From Nocardioidaceae bacterium (GTDB lineage Bacteria > Actinomycetota > Actinomycetes > Propionibacteriales > Nocardioidaceae), in the NCBI GenBank assembly GCA_009780515.1, contig WQZX01000002.1, positions 1-64,000 of the forward strand: a stretch of DNA of 64,000 nt, written 5' to 3'. The stretch's first letter is position 1. Every line of letters begins with the position of its first letter. A program made the position numbers and the translations under genes. This document shows positions 17,390 to 27,485 of this stretch, one piece after another. The notes beneath the pieces were generated by a model. It was not told the DNA's origin and searched no databases. It saw only the letters and a program-made list of their open reading frames with translations.

Positions 17390-18387
17390 CAGTTGTTGCC
17401 TCCGAACTTCGTGTTGAAGCCGGGGACGAACTCACCGGTGGCGACCGCCGCGAGGTTGGAGGCGTAGGCGTCGAACCACGGGCCGGTGCCGACGATGTTC
17501 GACAGGATCGAGACGTAGGGGCCGAGCTGGTGGAGGACGGCCTTGAGCTGCTTCTTGCGCCTCACCAGGGTGCCGAGCAGCCCTTGGACCTGCCGGAGGG
17601 CCGGCTTGATCTGTGCGGCGTTGTCGGTCGCGACCCCACGCAGCTCCTTGGCCATCAGGCGCGCGTTGATCAGCAGCTTGTGGATCGCCTGCTTGCGCTT
17701 GATCAGCTCCTTGAAGACCAGCGAGCTGTTCTTCATCAGGTCGACGATGTCCTGGCTCCGCGCGTCGAGCACCTTGCTGACCTGCTGCGAGCTCTTGAAC
17801 AGCGACTGGAGCTGGTTGTCGCGCGAGGCCACCGTCCTGGACAGGCGCGCGATGCCCCGGAAGGTCTCGCGCACCTCCGGCGCCGCGTCGTTCAGGGTTC
17901 CCGAGACGACGTTGAGCGCGTCGGAGAGGTTCTTGGTGTCGATCTTCTGCGTGGTTCCGGTGAGGTCGCTGAGCACGCCGACGATGTCGTACGCCGAGTC
18001 GGTGTGGTCGAGAGGGATCGTGGATCCCTTGGCGAGCTGGTCACCGGACGACGGAGTGACGTCGAGGAACTTCTCGCCGAGCAGGTTGTACACCTCGATC
18101 GACGCGTGCGGCTCGCTGCCGAGCTCGACGCCGCCGTCGACCTGGAAGGTCACGTCGACCTTGGGGCCGTCGAGCGCGATGCCGTTGACCTGGCCGACCT
18201 GGATGCCGCCGACCTGCACGACGTCACCCTTGTGCAGCCCGCTCGCGTCGGAGAACTGGGCGTAGTAGGTCGTCCCGTGGAAGCCCGGGAGCTTGCCGAG
18301 GTTGAACGTGGCGGCCCCGATCAGCACCATCAGGACCAGCGTGATGGTGCCGAGTCGGAGGACCCGGGCGTCGCTCGCGGCCCTCAT
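17389..18387 (-). CDS. mce4C: Mce-family protein MceC (mce4 type)
   Basis: A 332-residue protein with a transmembrane segment at about 15-33 (LGTITLVLMVLIGAATFNLG), an MCE domain (YYAQFSDASGLHKGDVVQVG, then VYNLLGEKFLDVTP) and a helical C-terminal half ending VPGFNTKFGGNN. The ATG at 18387 overlaps the mce4B stop (ATGA). The KFGGNN end and the helix KSSQQVSKVLDARSQDIVDL are typical of the C subunit. Confidence 0.85.
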   Translation of the reverse strand: MRAASDARVLRLGTITLVLMVLIGAATFNLGKLPGFHGTTYYAQFSDASGLHKGDVVQVGGIQVGQVNGIALDGPKVDVTFQVDGGVELGSEPHASIEVYNLLGEKFLDVTPSSGDQLAKGSTIPLDHTDSAYDIVGVLSDLTGTTQKIDTKNLSDALNVVSGTLNDAAPEVRETFRGIARLSRTVASRDNQLQSLFKSSQQVSKVLDARSQDIVDLMKNSSLVFKELIKRKQAIHKLLINARLMAKELRGVATDNAAQIKPALRQVQGLLGTLVRRKKQLKAVLHQLGPYVSILSNIVGTGPWFDAYASNLAAVATGEFVPGFNTKFGGNN

Positions 18388-19460
18388 GAGTTGCACCTCG
18401 GAGCCGTCGAGTGGAAGTCGACCTTGCCGATGTAGTTCTGGATCTCCTTGACGATCGGGAGGTCGCCGATCAGCGGGAGCTTGATCTCCGCCGAGATGCC
18501 GCAGATGTAGTACTGGTACCAGGATCCGTAGGTGCCGGTGCGGGTCTGGTCGCTCATGACCTCGGGCATCCGGTTGAGCAGGTCGACGAGCTGGGCCTTC
18601 TGGTCGGGCCGGTTCGCGAGGGTCGCGAGCCGGCGCAGGGCCGCGATGTCGGACTTGAGCAGCGGGCGCCCCCGGTGGAGCAGATCGGCGACCGCCACCG
18701 TCAGCTTGGAGATGTTGCCGAGCGATCCACCGATGGTCTTGCGGCTCTTCGCGAGGTTGGTCATCCAGTCCTTGAGCTCGACCACGAGCGTGCTGAGCTG
18801 CTCGTGGTGGGTGTTGACGGTGTTGAGCGTCTGGGTGAGGTTGGTGACGACCTTGCCGATGAGCTGGTCGCGGTCGGCCAGGGTGTTGGTCAGCGAGGCG
18901 GTGTGCTGGAGCAGGCTGGCCACCGTGCCGCCCTCGCCCTGCAGCACCTGGACCAGGTTCATGCTCAGCTGGTTGACCTGCTTGGGGTTCAGCGCGGCGA
19001 ACAGCGGCTTGAAGCCGTTGAAGAGCGTGGTCAGGTTGAGCGCCGGCGTCGTCTGCGAGACCGGGATGGTCGCGTCCACCGCGAGCGGGTGGGCCGTGGC
19101 GGCATCGGTCCCCTGCTCGAGGGACAGGTAGCGATCGCCGACCAGGTTGAGGTAGTTGATCCTCGCCTTGGTGGCCGACGTCAGGTGGACGTCGTCCTTC
19201 ACGCTGAAGGTCACCAGCGCCTCGGTGCGGTGGTAGTGGTCGACGTTCTTGACCGATCCGACGCTCACTCCGGCGATGCGTACGTCGTCGCCGCCCTTGA
19301 GCATGCTCGCGTCGGTGAAGACCGCCTTGTAGTCGTGCTCGGCACCGATCCCGATGTGGCCCATGATCACCGTCAGCACGCCGGTGACGAACAACGAGAC
19401 GACCGTGAAGACCAGCAGCTTGAGCCCGGCCGACAGCGTGGTGATGTTGCGGCGGTTCAT
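18384..19460 (-). CDS. mce4B: Mce-family protein MceB (mce4 type)
   Basis: A 358-residue protein with a transmembrane helix (LKLLVFTVVSLFVTGVLTVI), an MCE domain (KAVFTDASMLKGGDDVRIAG, VSVGSVKNV, YLNLVGDRYLSLEQG) and long helices containing FNGFKPLFAALNPKQVNQLS, a conserved MceB segment. The C-terminus is STAPRCNS. It overlaps mce4A by 4 nt. Confidence 0.85.
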   Translation of the reverse strand: MNRRNITTLSAGLKLLVFTVVSLFVTGVLTVIMGHIGIGAEHDYKAVFTDASMLKGGDDVRIAGVSVGSVKNVDHYHRTEALVTFSVKDDVHLTSATKARINYLNLVGDRYLSLEQGTDAATAHPLAVDATIPVSQTTPALNLTTLFNGFKPLFAALNPKQVNQLSMNLVQVLQGEGGTVASLLQHTASLTNTLADRDQLIGKVVTNLTQTLNTVNTHHEQLSTLVVELKDWMTNLAKSRKTIGGSLGNISKLTVAVADLLHRGRPLLKSDIAALRRLATLANRPDQKAQLVDLLNRMPEVMSDQTRTGTYGSWYQYYICGISAEIKLPLIGDLPIVKEIQNYIGKVDFHSTAPRCNS

Positions 19461-20773
19461 GAGCCCGCCCTCTCACCGGCACGTACGACGGGCCCGTACA
19501 TCAGCGACCCGAGCGCGCCGTACGACGCGGCCTTGTGTCCCGATGAGCCCGCCAGCATCGCGTCGATGATCTCCTTGTCCCCCTGCGTTCCGGCCGTGCC
19601 GCTGGTGACGTCGGAGCTGTCGATGATCGGGTCGAGAGGGGTGATGCCGGTCGGCGGGTGCTGGACCTGCTGGATGCCCTGCTTGAGCTTCCACACCCTG
19701 CCCGGCACGGTGAAGTGCGGCAGGCCCGCACACCACGGGCCGTGCCCGATCTCGCCGAACTTGATGGCGTCGCTCGCCCGGTAGACGTGGTACTGGTCGC
19801 TGAAGAACTCGAAGTACTGCTTGACCCAGCCGCCCTCGAACGTCTTGGACAGGATCGGCGCGTAGTTGGCGGCGCCCTGGATCAGGCAGGTGTACTCCGG
19901 CGCGTAGCGCGCGAGCAGCGCCATCATCGGCTGGGTCAGCCGACCCATCTCGATCAGGTTCGGGCCGTTCTCCTGCAGGAAGCGGGTGGCGGTGTCGCTC
20001 AGGCCGGTGAGGTCGGAGAAGAAGACGTCGATGTCGCGCTGCTTCTGGACGATGGTCTTGCTGGTGACCGTCAGGTTGGCCAGCGTGTGCAGGAGGTCCG
20101 GCGCGGCGACGTCGTAGTCCTTGGAGACCTTGGCGAGCTGGATGAGGTCCTGCTTCAGCGTCGGCAGGTGACCCCCGATCGCGTGCAGGTAGCCGCCCAG
20201 CTCGTCCATGGTGTGGCCGATCTGGTTGCCACGGCCGTCCAGCGCAGAGGCGATCGCGCCGAGCGTCGCGTTGAGGTCGGAGGGACGCACCGCGCGCAGC
20301 AGCGGGAAGAGGTTCGCCAGCACCTGGCTGAGCTCGACGTTCGTCGTGACCCGGTCGGCGGGGATGACCGCGCCGTTGGAGAGCGGCGTCGCGGAGGGGT
20401 CGGACGGGACGACGAACTGGACGAACTTCTGGCCGAACAGCGTCGTCGGGATGATCTTGACCGAGACGTTGTCGGGGATCTGCTTGGCCGAGGCGGGGTC
20501 GAGCGCGACCTTGATGACCGCGTGGTCGCCCTCCTGGCCGATGTCGCGGACCTGCCCGACCAGCGCGCCGTTGAGGCGCACGTCGCCGAACTTCGCCAGC
20601 TGCAGACCGGCGCGGTCGGCATCGATCGTCACCCAGGTGACGTGGTCGAACTTCTTGTCGTAGATCTCGATCGACAGCCAGATGAGCATCGCGATGCTGA
20701 GCAGGAACACGAGACCGGCCACCAGGAGCCGGTTGTGCTCCCTGGCGGTGTCGTGGCGGATGTTGACCAGCAT
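19457..20773 (-). CDS. mce4A: Mce-family protein MceA (mce4 type)
   Basis: A 438-residue protein with a transmembrane helix at about 16-36, an MCE domain from about 44 to 120 (WVTIDADRAGLQLAKFGDVR, LNGALVGQV, LFGQKFVQFVVP), a helical barrel region and a globular C-terminus (AGLPHFTVPGRVWKLK). The ATG start lies 9 nt after the yrbE4B stop. Mce4A is the tip subunit associated with cholesterol uptake in mycobacteria; the function here is inferred from that family and from the KstR box. Confidence 0.86.
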   Translation of the reverse strand: MLVNIRHDTAREHNRLLVAGLVFLLSIAMLIWLSIEIYDKKFDHVTWVTIDADRAGLQLAKFGDVRLNGALVGQVRDIGQEGDHAVIKVALDPASAKQIPDNVSVKIIPTTLFGQKFVQFVVPSDPSATPLSNGAVIPADRVTTNVELSQVLANLFPLLRAVRPSDLNATLGAIASALDGRGNQIGHTMDELGGYLHAIGGHLPTLKQDLIQLAKVSKDYDVAAPDLLHTLANLTVTSKTIVQKQRDIDVFFSDLTGLSDTATRFLQENGPNLIEMGRLTQPMMALLARYAPEYTCLIQGAANYAPILSKTFEGGWVKQYFEFFSDQYHVYRASDAIKFGEIGHGPWCAGLPHFTVPGRVWKLKQGIQQVQHPPTGITPLDPIIDSSDVTSGTAGTQGDKEIIDAMLAGSSGHKAASYGALGSLMYGPVVRAGERAGS

Positions 20774-20782
20774 CGGCGCCCG

Positions 20783-21622
20783 CTATCCCGTGATCCGGAC
20801 CGTGGTCGTGGATCCCCAGATGGCGAAGCTGAGGAAGAAGTCGGCGACGACGATCGTCACGATGCTGGTGCGGATCGCCTGGCCGACGGCCCGGCCCACG
20901 CCCGCCGGTCCGCCCGATGCCGTGTAGCCGTAGTAGCAGTGGATCAGGATGACCGCGACCGCCAGGAAGAGCAGCTTGAGCACCGACCAGACGATGTCCA
21001 CCGGCGGCAGGAACTCGAGGAAGTAGTGGTCGTAGGTGCCCGGCGACTGGCCGTAGATGAGCGTGACGATCAGCCTCGGCGAGAGGTACGACGCGCACAG
21101 CGCCACGATGTAGAGCGGGATCACCGCGATGAACGCCGCGATCATCCGCGAGGTCACCAGGAACGGCAGCGACGGGATGCCCATCACCTCGAGCGCATCG
21201 ATCTCCTCCGAGATGCGCATCGCGCCCAGTCGGGCGGTGTAGCCGCAGCCGACGGTCGCCGCCAGCGCGATCGCCGACACCAGTGGCGCGACCTCGCGGG
21301 TGTTGAAGTACGCCGAGATGAAGGCGCTGAACTTCGAGACGCCGATCTGGCTCAGCGAGGCGTACCCCTGCATGCCGACCTCGGTGCCGGCGAAGAACGC
21401 CATGAACGCGATGACGCCGGCCGAGCCGAGGATCAGGCTCAGGCCGCCGCTGCCGAAGACCACGTCCGCGAGCGTGTTGAACACCTCGCGGCGGTACTTG
21501 CGGAGCGTCTGCGGGACCCAGAGGAGCGCCTTGACGTAGAAGAGCAGCTGGTCGCCGTACTGCTCGAGCGCGCGGCGGCGGCCCTTGATGGCGTCCGACG
21601 CCAGCGTCACGATCGTGGACAT
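20783..21622 (-). CDS. yrbE4B: YrbE/MlaE-type Mce permease, B subunit
   Basis: A 279-residue integral membrane permease of the MlaE family, with five or six hydrophobic segments. It has the conserved cytoplasmic loop TARLGAMRISEEIDALEVMG and the C-terminal permease motif ASGGPAGVGRAVGQAI. It pairs with YrbE4A as the membrane domain of the ABC-type importer; the ATPase (MceG/Mkl) is not in this window. One base overlaps yrbE4A. Confidence 0.87.
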   Translation of the reverse strand: MSTIVTLASDAIKGRRRALEQYGDQLLFYVKALLWVPQTLRKYRREVFNTLADVVFGSGGLSLILGSAGVIAFMAFFAGTEVGMQGYASLSQIGVSKFSAFISAYFNTREVAPLVSAIALAATVGCGYTARLGAMRISEEIDALEVMGIPSLPFLVTSRMIAAFIAVIPLYIVALCASYLSPRLIVTLIYGQSPGTYDHYFLEFLPPVDIVWSVLKLLFLAVAVILIHCYYGYTASGGPAGVGRAVGQAIRTSIVTIVVADFFLSFAIWGSTTTVRITG

Positions 21623-22395
21623 CAGATGCCGGCCGGGGGTGAGACCTGGAAGTAGATGGCCGTGATCACCGCGTTGAGGAAGAACAGCGCCATGAACGCG
21701 ACGATCACCGACTCGTTGACCGCACGGCCGACGCCGCTCGGGCCGCCGCCGGCGTTCAGGCCCTTGTAGGCGCCGATGATCGCGGCGAGCCAGCCGAAGA
21801 TCGCTGCCTTGACCATCGCGAGGTAGAGGTCCGGGAGCGAGGCGAGCGCGGTGAACGACGACAGGAACGCGCCCGCCGAGCCGCCCTGGACGATCACCGT
21901 GAAGAAGTAGCCGCCGCCGATGCCGGTGCCGATCACGATGCCGTTGATCATCACCGACACGAAGATCGTGGCGACCACGCGCGGGGCGACGAGCCGCTCG
22001 AGCGGGTCGATGCCGAGCACCTCCATCGCATCGATCTCCTCGCGGATCTTGCGAGCCCCCATGTCGGAGCAGATGGCGGACCCGGCCGCGCCGGCGATGA
22101 TCATCGCGGCCGCCATCGGGGCCGCCTCACGCACGGTCGCGAGGACCGCCGTCGCACCGGCGAACGACTGGGCGCCGAGCTGGCCGGTGAGGCTGCCCAC
22201 CTGGAGCGAGATGACGGCGCCGAACGGGATGGAGACCAGGATCGTCGGCATCAGCGTCACGCTGGTGACGAACCACGCCTGCTCCAGGAACTCGCGGAAC
22301 TGGAAGGGCCTGGTGAAGATCCGCTTGGTCACCTCGACGACCATCAGCGCGATCTCACCGGGTCCACGGACCACCGAGGCGGCGTTGAAGGCCAC
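21622..22395 (-). CDS. yrbE4A: YrbE/MlaE-type Mce permease, A subunit
   Basis: A 257-residue MlaE-family permease with the loop SDMGARKIREEIDAMEVLGI and the C-terminal NAGGGPSGVGRAVNESV. GTG at 22395 is preceded by GAGGTGATC, a good ribosome-binding site, so this mRNA has a short leader of about 28 nt rather than being leaderless. It is the first gene of the ten-gene mce4 operon, and a near-complete KstR box lies 38 nt upstream. Confidence 0.87.
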   Translation of the reverse strand: MAFNAASVVRGPGEIALMVVEVTKRIFTRPFQFREFLEQAWFVTSVTLMPTILVSIPFGAVISLQVGSLTGQLGAQSFAGATAVLATVREAAPMAAAMIIAGAAGSAICSDMGARKIREEIDAMEVLGIDPLERLVAPRVVATIFVSVMINGIVIGTGIGGGYFFTVIVQGGSAGAFLSSFTALASLPDLYLAMVKAAIFGWLAAIIGAYKGLNAGGGPSGVGRAVNESVIVAFMALFFLNAVITAIYFQVSPPAGI

Positions 22396-22433
22396 TCGTG
22401 ATCACCTCGTCTCCGGTTGGGGCGCGCCAATAG

Positions 22434-22447
22434 TAGAACGTGTTCTC
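22434..22447. promoter_or_regulatory. KstR operator of the mce4 operon
   Basis: TAGAACGTGTTCTC matches seven of eight fixed bases of the KstR motif (final A is C). On the minus strand the -10 element TACTAT (22435-22430) overlaps the box. KstR control of mce4 is established in mycobacteria and rhodococci. Confidence 0.78.
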
Positions 22448-22579
22448 ATTCTGCGCTAACAGGACACCCGAGGTGACGCGTCGCACACAGTGAGACAACT
22501 GGCGGACCCCCGCTGCGTCACGCGGACGCACCCGCGAGCGGGGATATTACCCCGCGGTAACAACGGCCGGCGGGAGCGT

Positions 22580-24685
22580 TCAGCTGTTGGCCGCCATCAT
22601 CTGCCGCAGCTCCTTCTTCAGGTCGCCGATCTCGTCGCGGAGGCGGGCGGCGAGCTCGAACTGCAGCTCCGCGGCGGCGGCCTTCATCTGGTCGGTGAGG
22701 TCCTGGATCAGCTCGGCCAGGTCGCTGCTCGGCAGCCCGGCCAGGTCGCGGGAGTGGGCGCCGACGTCGGTCGAGCGCAGCGCCGGCGTCGGGCTCTTCG
22801 TCCGCCCGCCCGACCCGGGCAGCTCCTCGAGCAGCTGCTGGGTCGACTCCTCCTCCCGCGCGAGCATCTCGGTGATGTCGGCGATCTTCTTGCGCAGGGG
22901 CTGCGGGTCGATGCCGTTGGCCTCGTTGTAGGCGATCTGCTTGGCGCGACGCCGGTTGGTCTCGTCGATGGCCGACTCCATCGACGGGGTGATCTTGTCG
23001 GCGTACATGTGCACCTCGCCGGAGACGTTGCGGGCCGCGCGGCCGATCGTCTGGATGAGCGACTTGTCGGAGCGTAGGAAGCCCTCCTTGTCGGCGTCGA
23101 GGATCGCCACCAGCGAGACCTCGGGCAGGTCGAGACCCTCGCGGAGCAGGTTGATGCCGACCAGCACGTCGTAGGCGCCGAGGCGGAGGTCGCGCAGCAG
23201 CTCGACCCGCTTCAGGGTGTCGACCTCGCTGTGGAGGTAGCGGGTGCGGATGCCGGCGTCGAGGAGGTAGTCGGTGAGGTCCTCCGACATCTTCTTGGTC
23301 AGCGTGGTGACCAGGACGCGCTCGTTCTTCTCCACCCGCTCCTTGATCTCGCCGATCAGGTCGTCGATCTGACCCTTGGTCGGCTTGACCACGACCTCGG
23401 GGTCGACCAGGCCGGTCGGGCGGATGATCTGCTCGACGACGTCGCCCTGGACCTTGTCCAGCTCGTAGTCGCCCGGGGTCGCCGAGAGGTAGATGGTCTG
23501 CCCGATGCGCTCGAGGAACTCCTCCCACCGCAGCGGCCGGTTGTCCATGGCGCTGGGCAGGCGGAAGCCGTGCTCGACGAGGTTGCGCTTGCGGGACATG
23601 TCGCCCTCGTACATGCCGCCGATCTGCGGGATCGCGACGTGCGACTCGTCGACGACGAGCAGGAAGTCCTCGGGGAAGTAGTCGAGCAGGCAGTTCGGCG
23701 CGCTCCCGGGACTGCGACCGTCGATGTGCATCGAGTAGTTCTCGATGCCGGCGCAGCTGCCGACCTGCCGCATCATCTCGATGTCGTAGGTCGTGCGCAT
23801 CCGCAGCCGCTGCGCCTCGAGCATCTTGCCCTGGCGCTCGAAGGTCGCGAGCCGGTCGGCCAGCTCGGTCTCGATGCCGGCGATCGCACGCTCCATGCGC
23901 TCCGGTCCGGCGACGTAGTGGCTGGCCGGGAAGATGTAGAGCTCCTCGTCCTCGGTCAGCACCTCCCCCGTCACCGGGTGCAGCGTCATCAGCCGCTCGA
24001 TCTCGTCGCCGAAGAACTCGATGCGGACCGCCAGCTCCTCGTAGACCGGGAAGATCTCGAGGGTGTCGCCGCGGACCCTGAAGGTCCCGCGGGTGAAGGC
24101 CATGTCGTTGCGGGTGTACTGGATGTCGACCAGCCGCCGCAGGACGGTGTCGCGGTCGTGCTCCTCCCCCACGCGCAGCCGCACCATGCGGTCGACGTAC
24201 TCCTGCGGGGTGCCGAGGCCGTAGATGCAGGACACGGTCGAGACGACGATGACGTCGCGGCGGGTCAGCAGCGAGTTGGTCGCGCTGTGCCGCAGCCGCT
24301 CGACCTCCTCGTTGATCGAGGAGTCCTTCTCGATGTAGGTGTCGGTCTGCGGGACGTACGCCTCGGGCTGGTAGTAGTCGTAGTAGGAGACGAAGTACTC
24401 GACCGCGTTCTCGGGGAAGAGCTGGCGCAGCTCGTTCGCGAACTGCGCGGCGAGGGTCTTGTTGGGCTGCATGACCAGGATCGGCCGCTGCACCTGCTCG
24501 GCGACCCACGCCACCGTCGCCGTCTTGCCCGTGCCCGTCGCTCCGAGGAGCACGACGTCCCGCGCGCCCCCGTCGATCCGCCGGCTGATCTCCTTGATCG
24601 CAGCCGGCTGGTCACCCGACGGCGAGTAGTCCGACTCGACGTGGAACGGGGCGACGCGACGCTCGAGATCGGTGACGGGACGCAT
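22580..24685 (-). CDS. uvrB: Excinuclease ABC subunit UvrB
   Basis: A 701-residue UvrB, full family length. Walker A is GATGTGKT (48-55). The beta-hairpin region is [20 protein letters not shown], the DESH-type Walker B lies in [20 protein letters not shown], and helicase motif VI is [11 protein letters not shown]-terminal UVR domain (about 660-695, [20 protein letters not shown]) binds UvrC. It acts in nucleotide-excision repair. Inverted repeats at 22519-22560 (TTACC-CCGC-GGTAA at 22547-22560) may be its terminator. Confidence 0.97.
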   Translation of the reverse strand: MRPVTDLERRVAPFHVESDYSPSGDQPAAIKEISRRIDGGARDVVLLGATGTGKTATVAWVAEQVQRPILVMQPNKTLAAQFANELRQLFPENAVEYFVSYYDYYQPEAYVPQTDTYIEKDSSINEEVERLRHSATNSLLTRRDVIVVSTVSCIYGLGTPQEYVDRMVRLRVGEEHDRDTVLRRLVDIQYTRNDMAFTRGTFRVRGDTLEIFPVYEELAVRIEFFGDEIERLMTLHPVTGEVLTEDEELYIFPASHYVAGPERMERAIAGIETELADRLATFERQGKMLEAQRLRMRTTYDIEMMRQVGSCAGIENYSMHIDGRSPGSAPNCLLDYFPEDFLLVVDESHVAIPQIGGMYEGDMSRKRNLVEHGFRLPSAMDNRPLRWEEFLERIGQTIYLSATPGDYELDKVQGDVVEQIIRPTGLVDPEVVVKPTKGQIDDLIGEIKERVEKNERVLVTTLTKKMSEDLTDYLLDAGIRTRYLHSEVDTLKRVELLRDLRLGAYDVLVGINLLREGLDLPEVSLVAILDADKEGFLRSDKSLIQTIGRAARNVSGEVHMYADKITPSMESAIDETNRRRAKQIAYNEANGIDPQPLRKKIADITEMLAREEESTQQLLEELPGSGGRTKSPTPALRSTDVGAHSRDLAGLPSSDLAELIQDLTDQMKAAAAELQFELAARLRDEIGDLKKELRQMMAANS

Positions 24686-24750
24686 GCGGCAAGCCTACGG
24701 ACCGCCACCGACATCGAGAGCGGCCGACCGGACGTACCGGCCGCGTGCGA

Positions 24751-25293
24751 CTAGCGCGACTCGTCCGGCTGCACCCGGAACGCCTTGAGCACGGTCGCGA
24801 GCATCGCGTAGTGGCCCACCAGCAGGACCAGCTCGATGCGCTCCCTGTCGTCGAAGAGCCGCCCGAGCTCCGCCCAGAGAACGTCGGAGATGTCCTGGTC
24901 GGCGACCATCTCCTCGGCGACGCGCAGGGCGAGCGTCTCGCGCGCGGAGAGGCGCTCGGCGGCCGGGTCGCCCTCCGCGACGGCGACCTCCTCGACGCTC
25001 AGCCCGGCCCGGCGGCCGAGCCGCCGGTGCTGGTTGAGCTCGTACTCCGACCCCAGCAGCGAGGCGACGCGCAGGATGACCAGCTCCGCCTCGCGACGCG
25101 CGAGACGGCCGCCGGGCATCAGCCGGCCCGCGAAGTGCAGCCATCCCCAGAACAGGCGGCGATGGCGGCCGAGGGTCAGGAACACCGCGGGCGGCGTCGT
25201 CCCGGTGACGCGTCCCGCGACGGCCGCGAAGGCGGCGATCACCGGGCCCACCTCGCGCCAGGTGCCGGGCTCGACCCGGGGCTGCTCCCTCAC
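24751..25293 (-). CDS. Carboxymuconolactone-decarboxylase-family protein (AhpD-like fold)
   Basis: A 180-residue helical protein with the core [20 protein letters not shown], matching the CMD helix that carries the conserved Glu and His. The CxxC pair of AhpD peroxidases is absent, so peroxidase activity is unlikely. The GTG start overlaps the stop of the upstream SDR (GTGA). It is the third gene of a coupled phospholipase D/SDR/CMD operon. Function unknown. Confidence 0.72.
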   Translation of the reverse strand: MREQPRVEPGTWREVGPVIAAFAAVAGRVTGTTPPAVFLTLGRHRRLFWGWLHFAGRLMPGGRLARREAELVILRVASLLGSEYELNQHRRLGRRAGLSVEEVAVAEGDPAAERLSARETLALRVAEEMVADQDISDVLWAELGRLFDDRERIELVLLVGHYAMLATVLKAFRVQPDESR

Positions 25294-26207
25294 CGGCGCT
25301 CCCGCAGGTCGCTACGACGAGCCTTCTCGACCGCGGGCAGCGCCCGGTTGGCGCCCGCGTTCAGCGCCCGCATCACCAGGTCGTACGCCGGCGGGCAGAC
25401 CCGCTGCAGCAGGTGGACCAGCCGGATGTCGGCCGAGGTGTAGACCCAGTAGCGGTTGTGCCTCACCCCGCGCCAGATCGCGTCCGCCGCACGCTCCGGG
25501 CTCACCGCGCTGCGGCGGAATCCCGCCCGCGCACGCTGGAACGCCCGGCTCTGCGCGTCGACGCCGGCGATGCGGATCGTCTCGACCAGCCCGGTGTCGA
25601 CGGCGCCCGGGCAGACCAGGGTGACGCCGATGCCGTGGCGGCGCAGGTCGAAGCGCAGCACCTCCGAGACCCCGCGCAGGCCGAACTTGCTGGCCGAGTA
25701 GGCGGCGTGCCAGGGCATCCCGATGATCCCCGCGGCGGACGACACGTTGACGAGCTGACCGCCGCGTCGCGCCTCGACCATCGGCGGCACGAACTCCTCG
25801 ATCACGTGGATCGGGCCCATCAGGTTGATCTCGACGAGGCGGCGCCAGTCGTCGTGCTCCATCCCGCGGACCGTTCCCCAGACGGCGGTGCCGGCGACGT
25901 TGAGCACCACGTCCATCGAGCCGTACCGCTGGGTCACGTCACGCGCCAGGCGTCGTACGGCGTCGAGGTCGGCGACGTCCACCGCCTCGGCCGTGCCGAC
26001 CACGCCGCCGCCGGCGCGGATCGCGTCGGCCACCCGCGCGAGCGCGGTGGCGTTGATGTCGGTGAGATGGAGGATCGCGCCCCGACGGCCGGCGGACTCG
26101 GCGACGGCGCGGCCGATGCCGCTCCCGGCACCGGTGACGAGCACCTGCCTGCCGGACAGGTCGCGGATGCCGCGGGGTCTCAGCGACCGCCTGCCGAGCA
26201 GCCTCAC
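25290..26207 (-). CDS. Short-chain dehydrogenase/reductase
   Basis: A 305-residue SDR with cofactor motif TGAGSGIGRAVAE near residue 23, NVAGTAVWG in place of the usual NNAG, catalytic NVSSAAGIIGMPWHAAYSAS followed by K, and a basic C-terminal extension (about 250-305, ending [11 protein letters not shown]). The GTG at 26207 overlaps the phospholipase D stop by 4 nt. The extended C-terminus resembles membrane- or lipid-associated SDRs. Substrate unknown. Confidence 0.75.
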   Translation of the reverse strand: MRLLGRRSLRPRGIRDLSGRQVLVTGAGSGIGRAVAESAGRRGAILHLTDINATALARVADAIRAGGGVVGTAEAVDVADLDAVRRLARDVTQRYGSMDVVLNVAGTAVWGTVRGMEHDDWRRLVEINLMGPIHVIEEFVPPMVEARRGGQLVNVSSAAGIIGMPWHAAYSASKFGLRGVSEVLRFDLRRHGIGVTLVCPGAVDTGLVETIRIAGVDAQSRAFQRARAGFRRSAVSPERAADAIWRGVRHNRYWVYTSADIRLVHLLQRVCPPAYDLVMRALNAGANRALPAVEKARRSDLRERR

Positions 26208-27448
26208 AGCAGCGGCCTCAGCGGCGAGAGCACCAGCTCGGTGAACCGGCGGTGCAGGTCGCGCGCCTCCCACTCGCCCGAGGTCAGCTCGAGGCAGTTG
26301 GACTGGTCGACCAGGAAGATCTCCTCCAGCTCGCCGGCGAGCGAGCCGTCGATGACCTCGACGTTGATCTCGTAGTTGCCCTGCAGGCTGAGCCGGTCGA
26401 TGTTGGCCGTGCCGACGCTGGACCAGTTGCCGTCGACGGTCGCGGTCTTGGCGTGGATCATCGCGTCCTTGAACCGCAGGATCCGGACGCCCGCGGCGAG
26501 CAGCTGGCCGAAGTAGCCGCGCGAGATCCAGTCCGCCACGACGTGGTTGGACTTCAGCGGCAGCAGCAGGCGTACGTCGACCCCGCGCCTCGCCGCGTTC
26601 TTCAGCGCGTCGACGAAGTCCTGGTCGGGCAGGAAGTAGGCAGTGGTCAGCCAGACGTTCTTGCTGGCCCGGTTGATCGCCTCGAGGTACATGCCGCGGA
26701 TCGGGAACATCCACAGCCGCGGCACGTTGCGCTGGAAGCGGATGCGCGGCTCCCAGGTCGAGGCCGTCTCGAGCAGCAGCGGCCGCTCCGACGCCCGCAG
26801 CCGACGGCGCCGGTTGAGGTTCCAGAAGTCGGCGAACGCCCGCTTGAGGTCCCACACCGCCGGTCCGCTGATCCGGACGTGGGTGTCGCGCCACTCGGTC
26901 TCGTACGCCGAGCCGATGTTGTAGCCGCCGATGAAGCCGACGTTGTCGTCGACCACGAGCAGCTTGCGGTGGTCGCGGCCGTAGCGCCGCAGGTCGAAGA
27001 AGCGCCACCCGGCGGCGTACATCGGGTAGCGCAGCACCTTCACGTGCGCGGGGAAGCGCTGGAAGTGCGGCGAGACGACGAGGTTCGCGAAGGCGTCGTA
27101 GATGATGTAGACGTCGACGCCGCGGTCGGCCGCCTCGATCAGGGCCCGCTTGAATCGCTCCCCGGTCGCGTCGGCCTTCCAGATGTAGGTCTCGAAGAGG
27201 ATCTGCCGCTCGGCCGAGCCGATCGCGGCCAGCATGTCGTCGTACAGGTCGCGGCCGAAGGTGTACGTCGTCACCTCGCCGTCGCCGACCGTGACCGTAC
27301 CCGGCTTTCGGGTCGGGAACGGCTTGGGCCGCTTGCCGCGACGCCGGTAGGAGTCGACCAGCGACATCGCGATCGCGACCACGAACGGCACCCCGACGAC
27401 GGCCAGCAGCAGGCGTCGTACGACAGTCCTCAGTGCCACGTCACTCAA
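26204..27448 (-). CDS. Phospholipase D-family protein (cardiolipin-synthase-like)
   Basis: A 414-residue protein with one N-terminal transmembrane helix (about 10-30) and two HKD motifs: H160-K162-D167 in HRKLLVVDDNVGFIGGYNIG, and H332-K334-D339 in HAKTATVDGNWSSVGTANID. Both are complete, which supports phosphatidyl-transfer or phospholipase activity. Start is TTG at 27448 or GTG at 27439, and the choice is open. It is the first gene of a tightly overlapping operon with an SDR and a CMD-family protein, 37 nt after the last gene of the second mce cluster. Confidence 0.82.
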   Translation of the reverse strand: MSDVALRTVVRRLLLAVVGVPFVVAIAMSLVDSYRRRGKRPKPFPTRKPGTVTVGDGEVTTYTFGRDLYDDMLAAIGSAERQILFETYIWKADATGERFKRALIEAADRGVDVYIIYDAFANLVVSPHFQRFPAHVKVLRYPMYAAGWRFFDLRRYGRDHRKLLVVDDNVGFIGGYNIGSAYETEWRDTHVRISGPAVWDLKRAFADFWNLNRRRRLRASERPLLLETASTWEPRIRFQRNVPRLWMFPIRGMYLEAINRASKNVWLTTAYFLPDQDFVDALKNAARRGVDVRLLLPLKSNHVVADWISRGYFGQLLAAGVRILRFKDAMIHAKTATVDGNWSSVGTANIDRLSLQGNYEINVEVIDGSLAGELEEIFLVDQSNCLELTSGEWEARDLHRRFTELVLSPLRPLL

Positions 27449-27485
27449 TCTAGAGCATCCCGAGGACGGGTCGGCAGCGGGCCGA

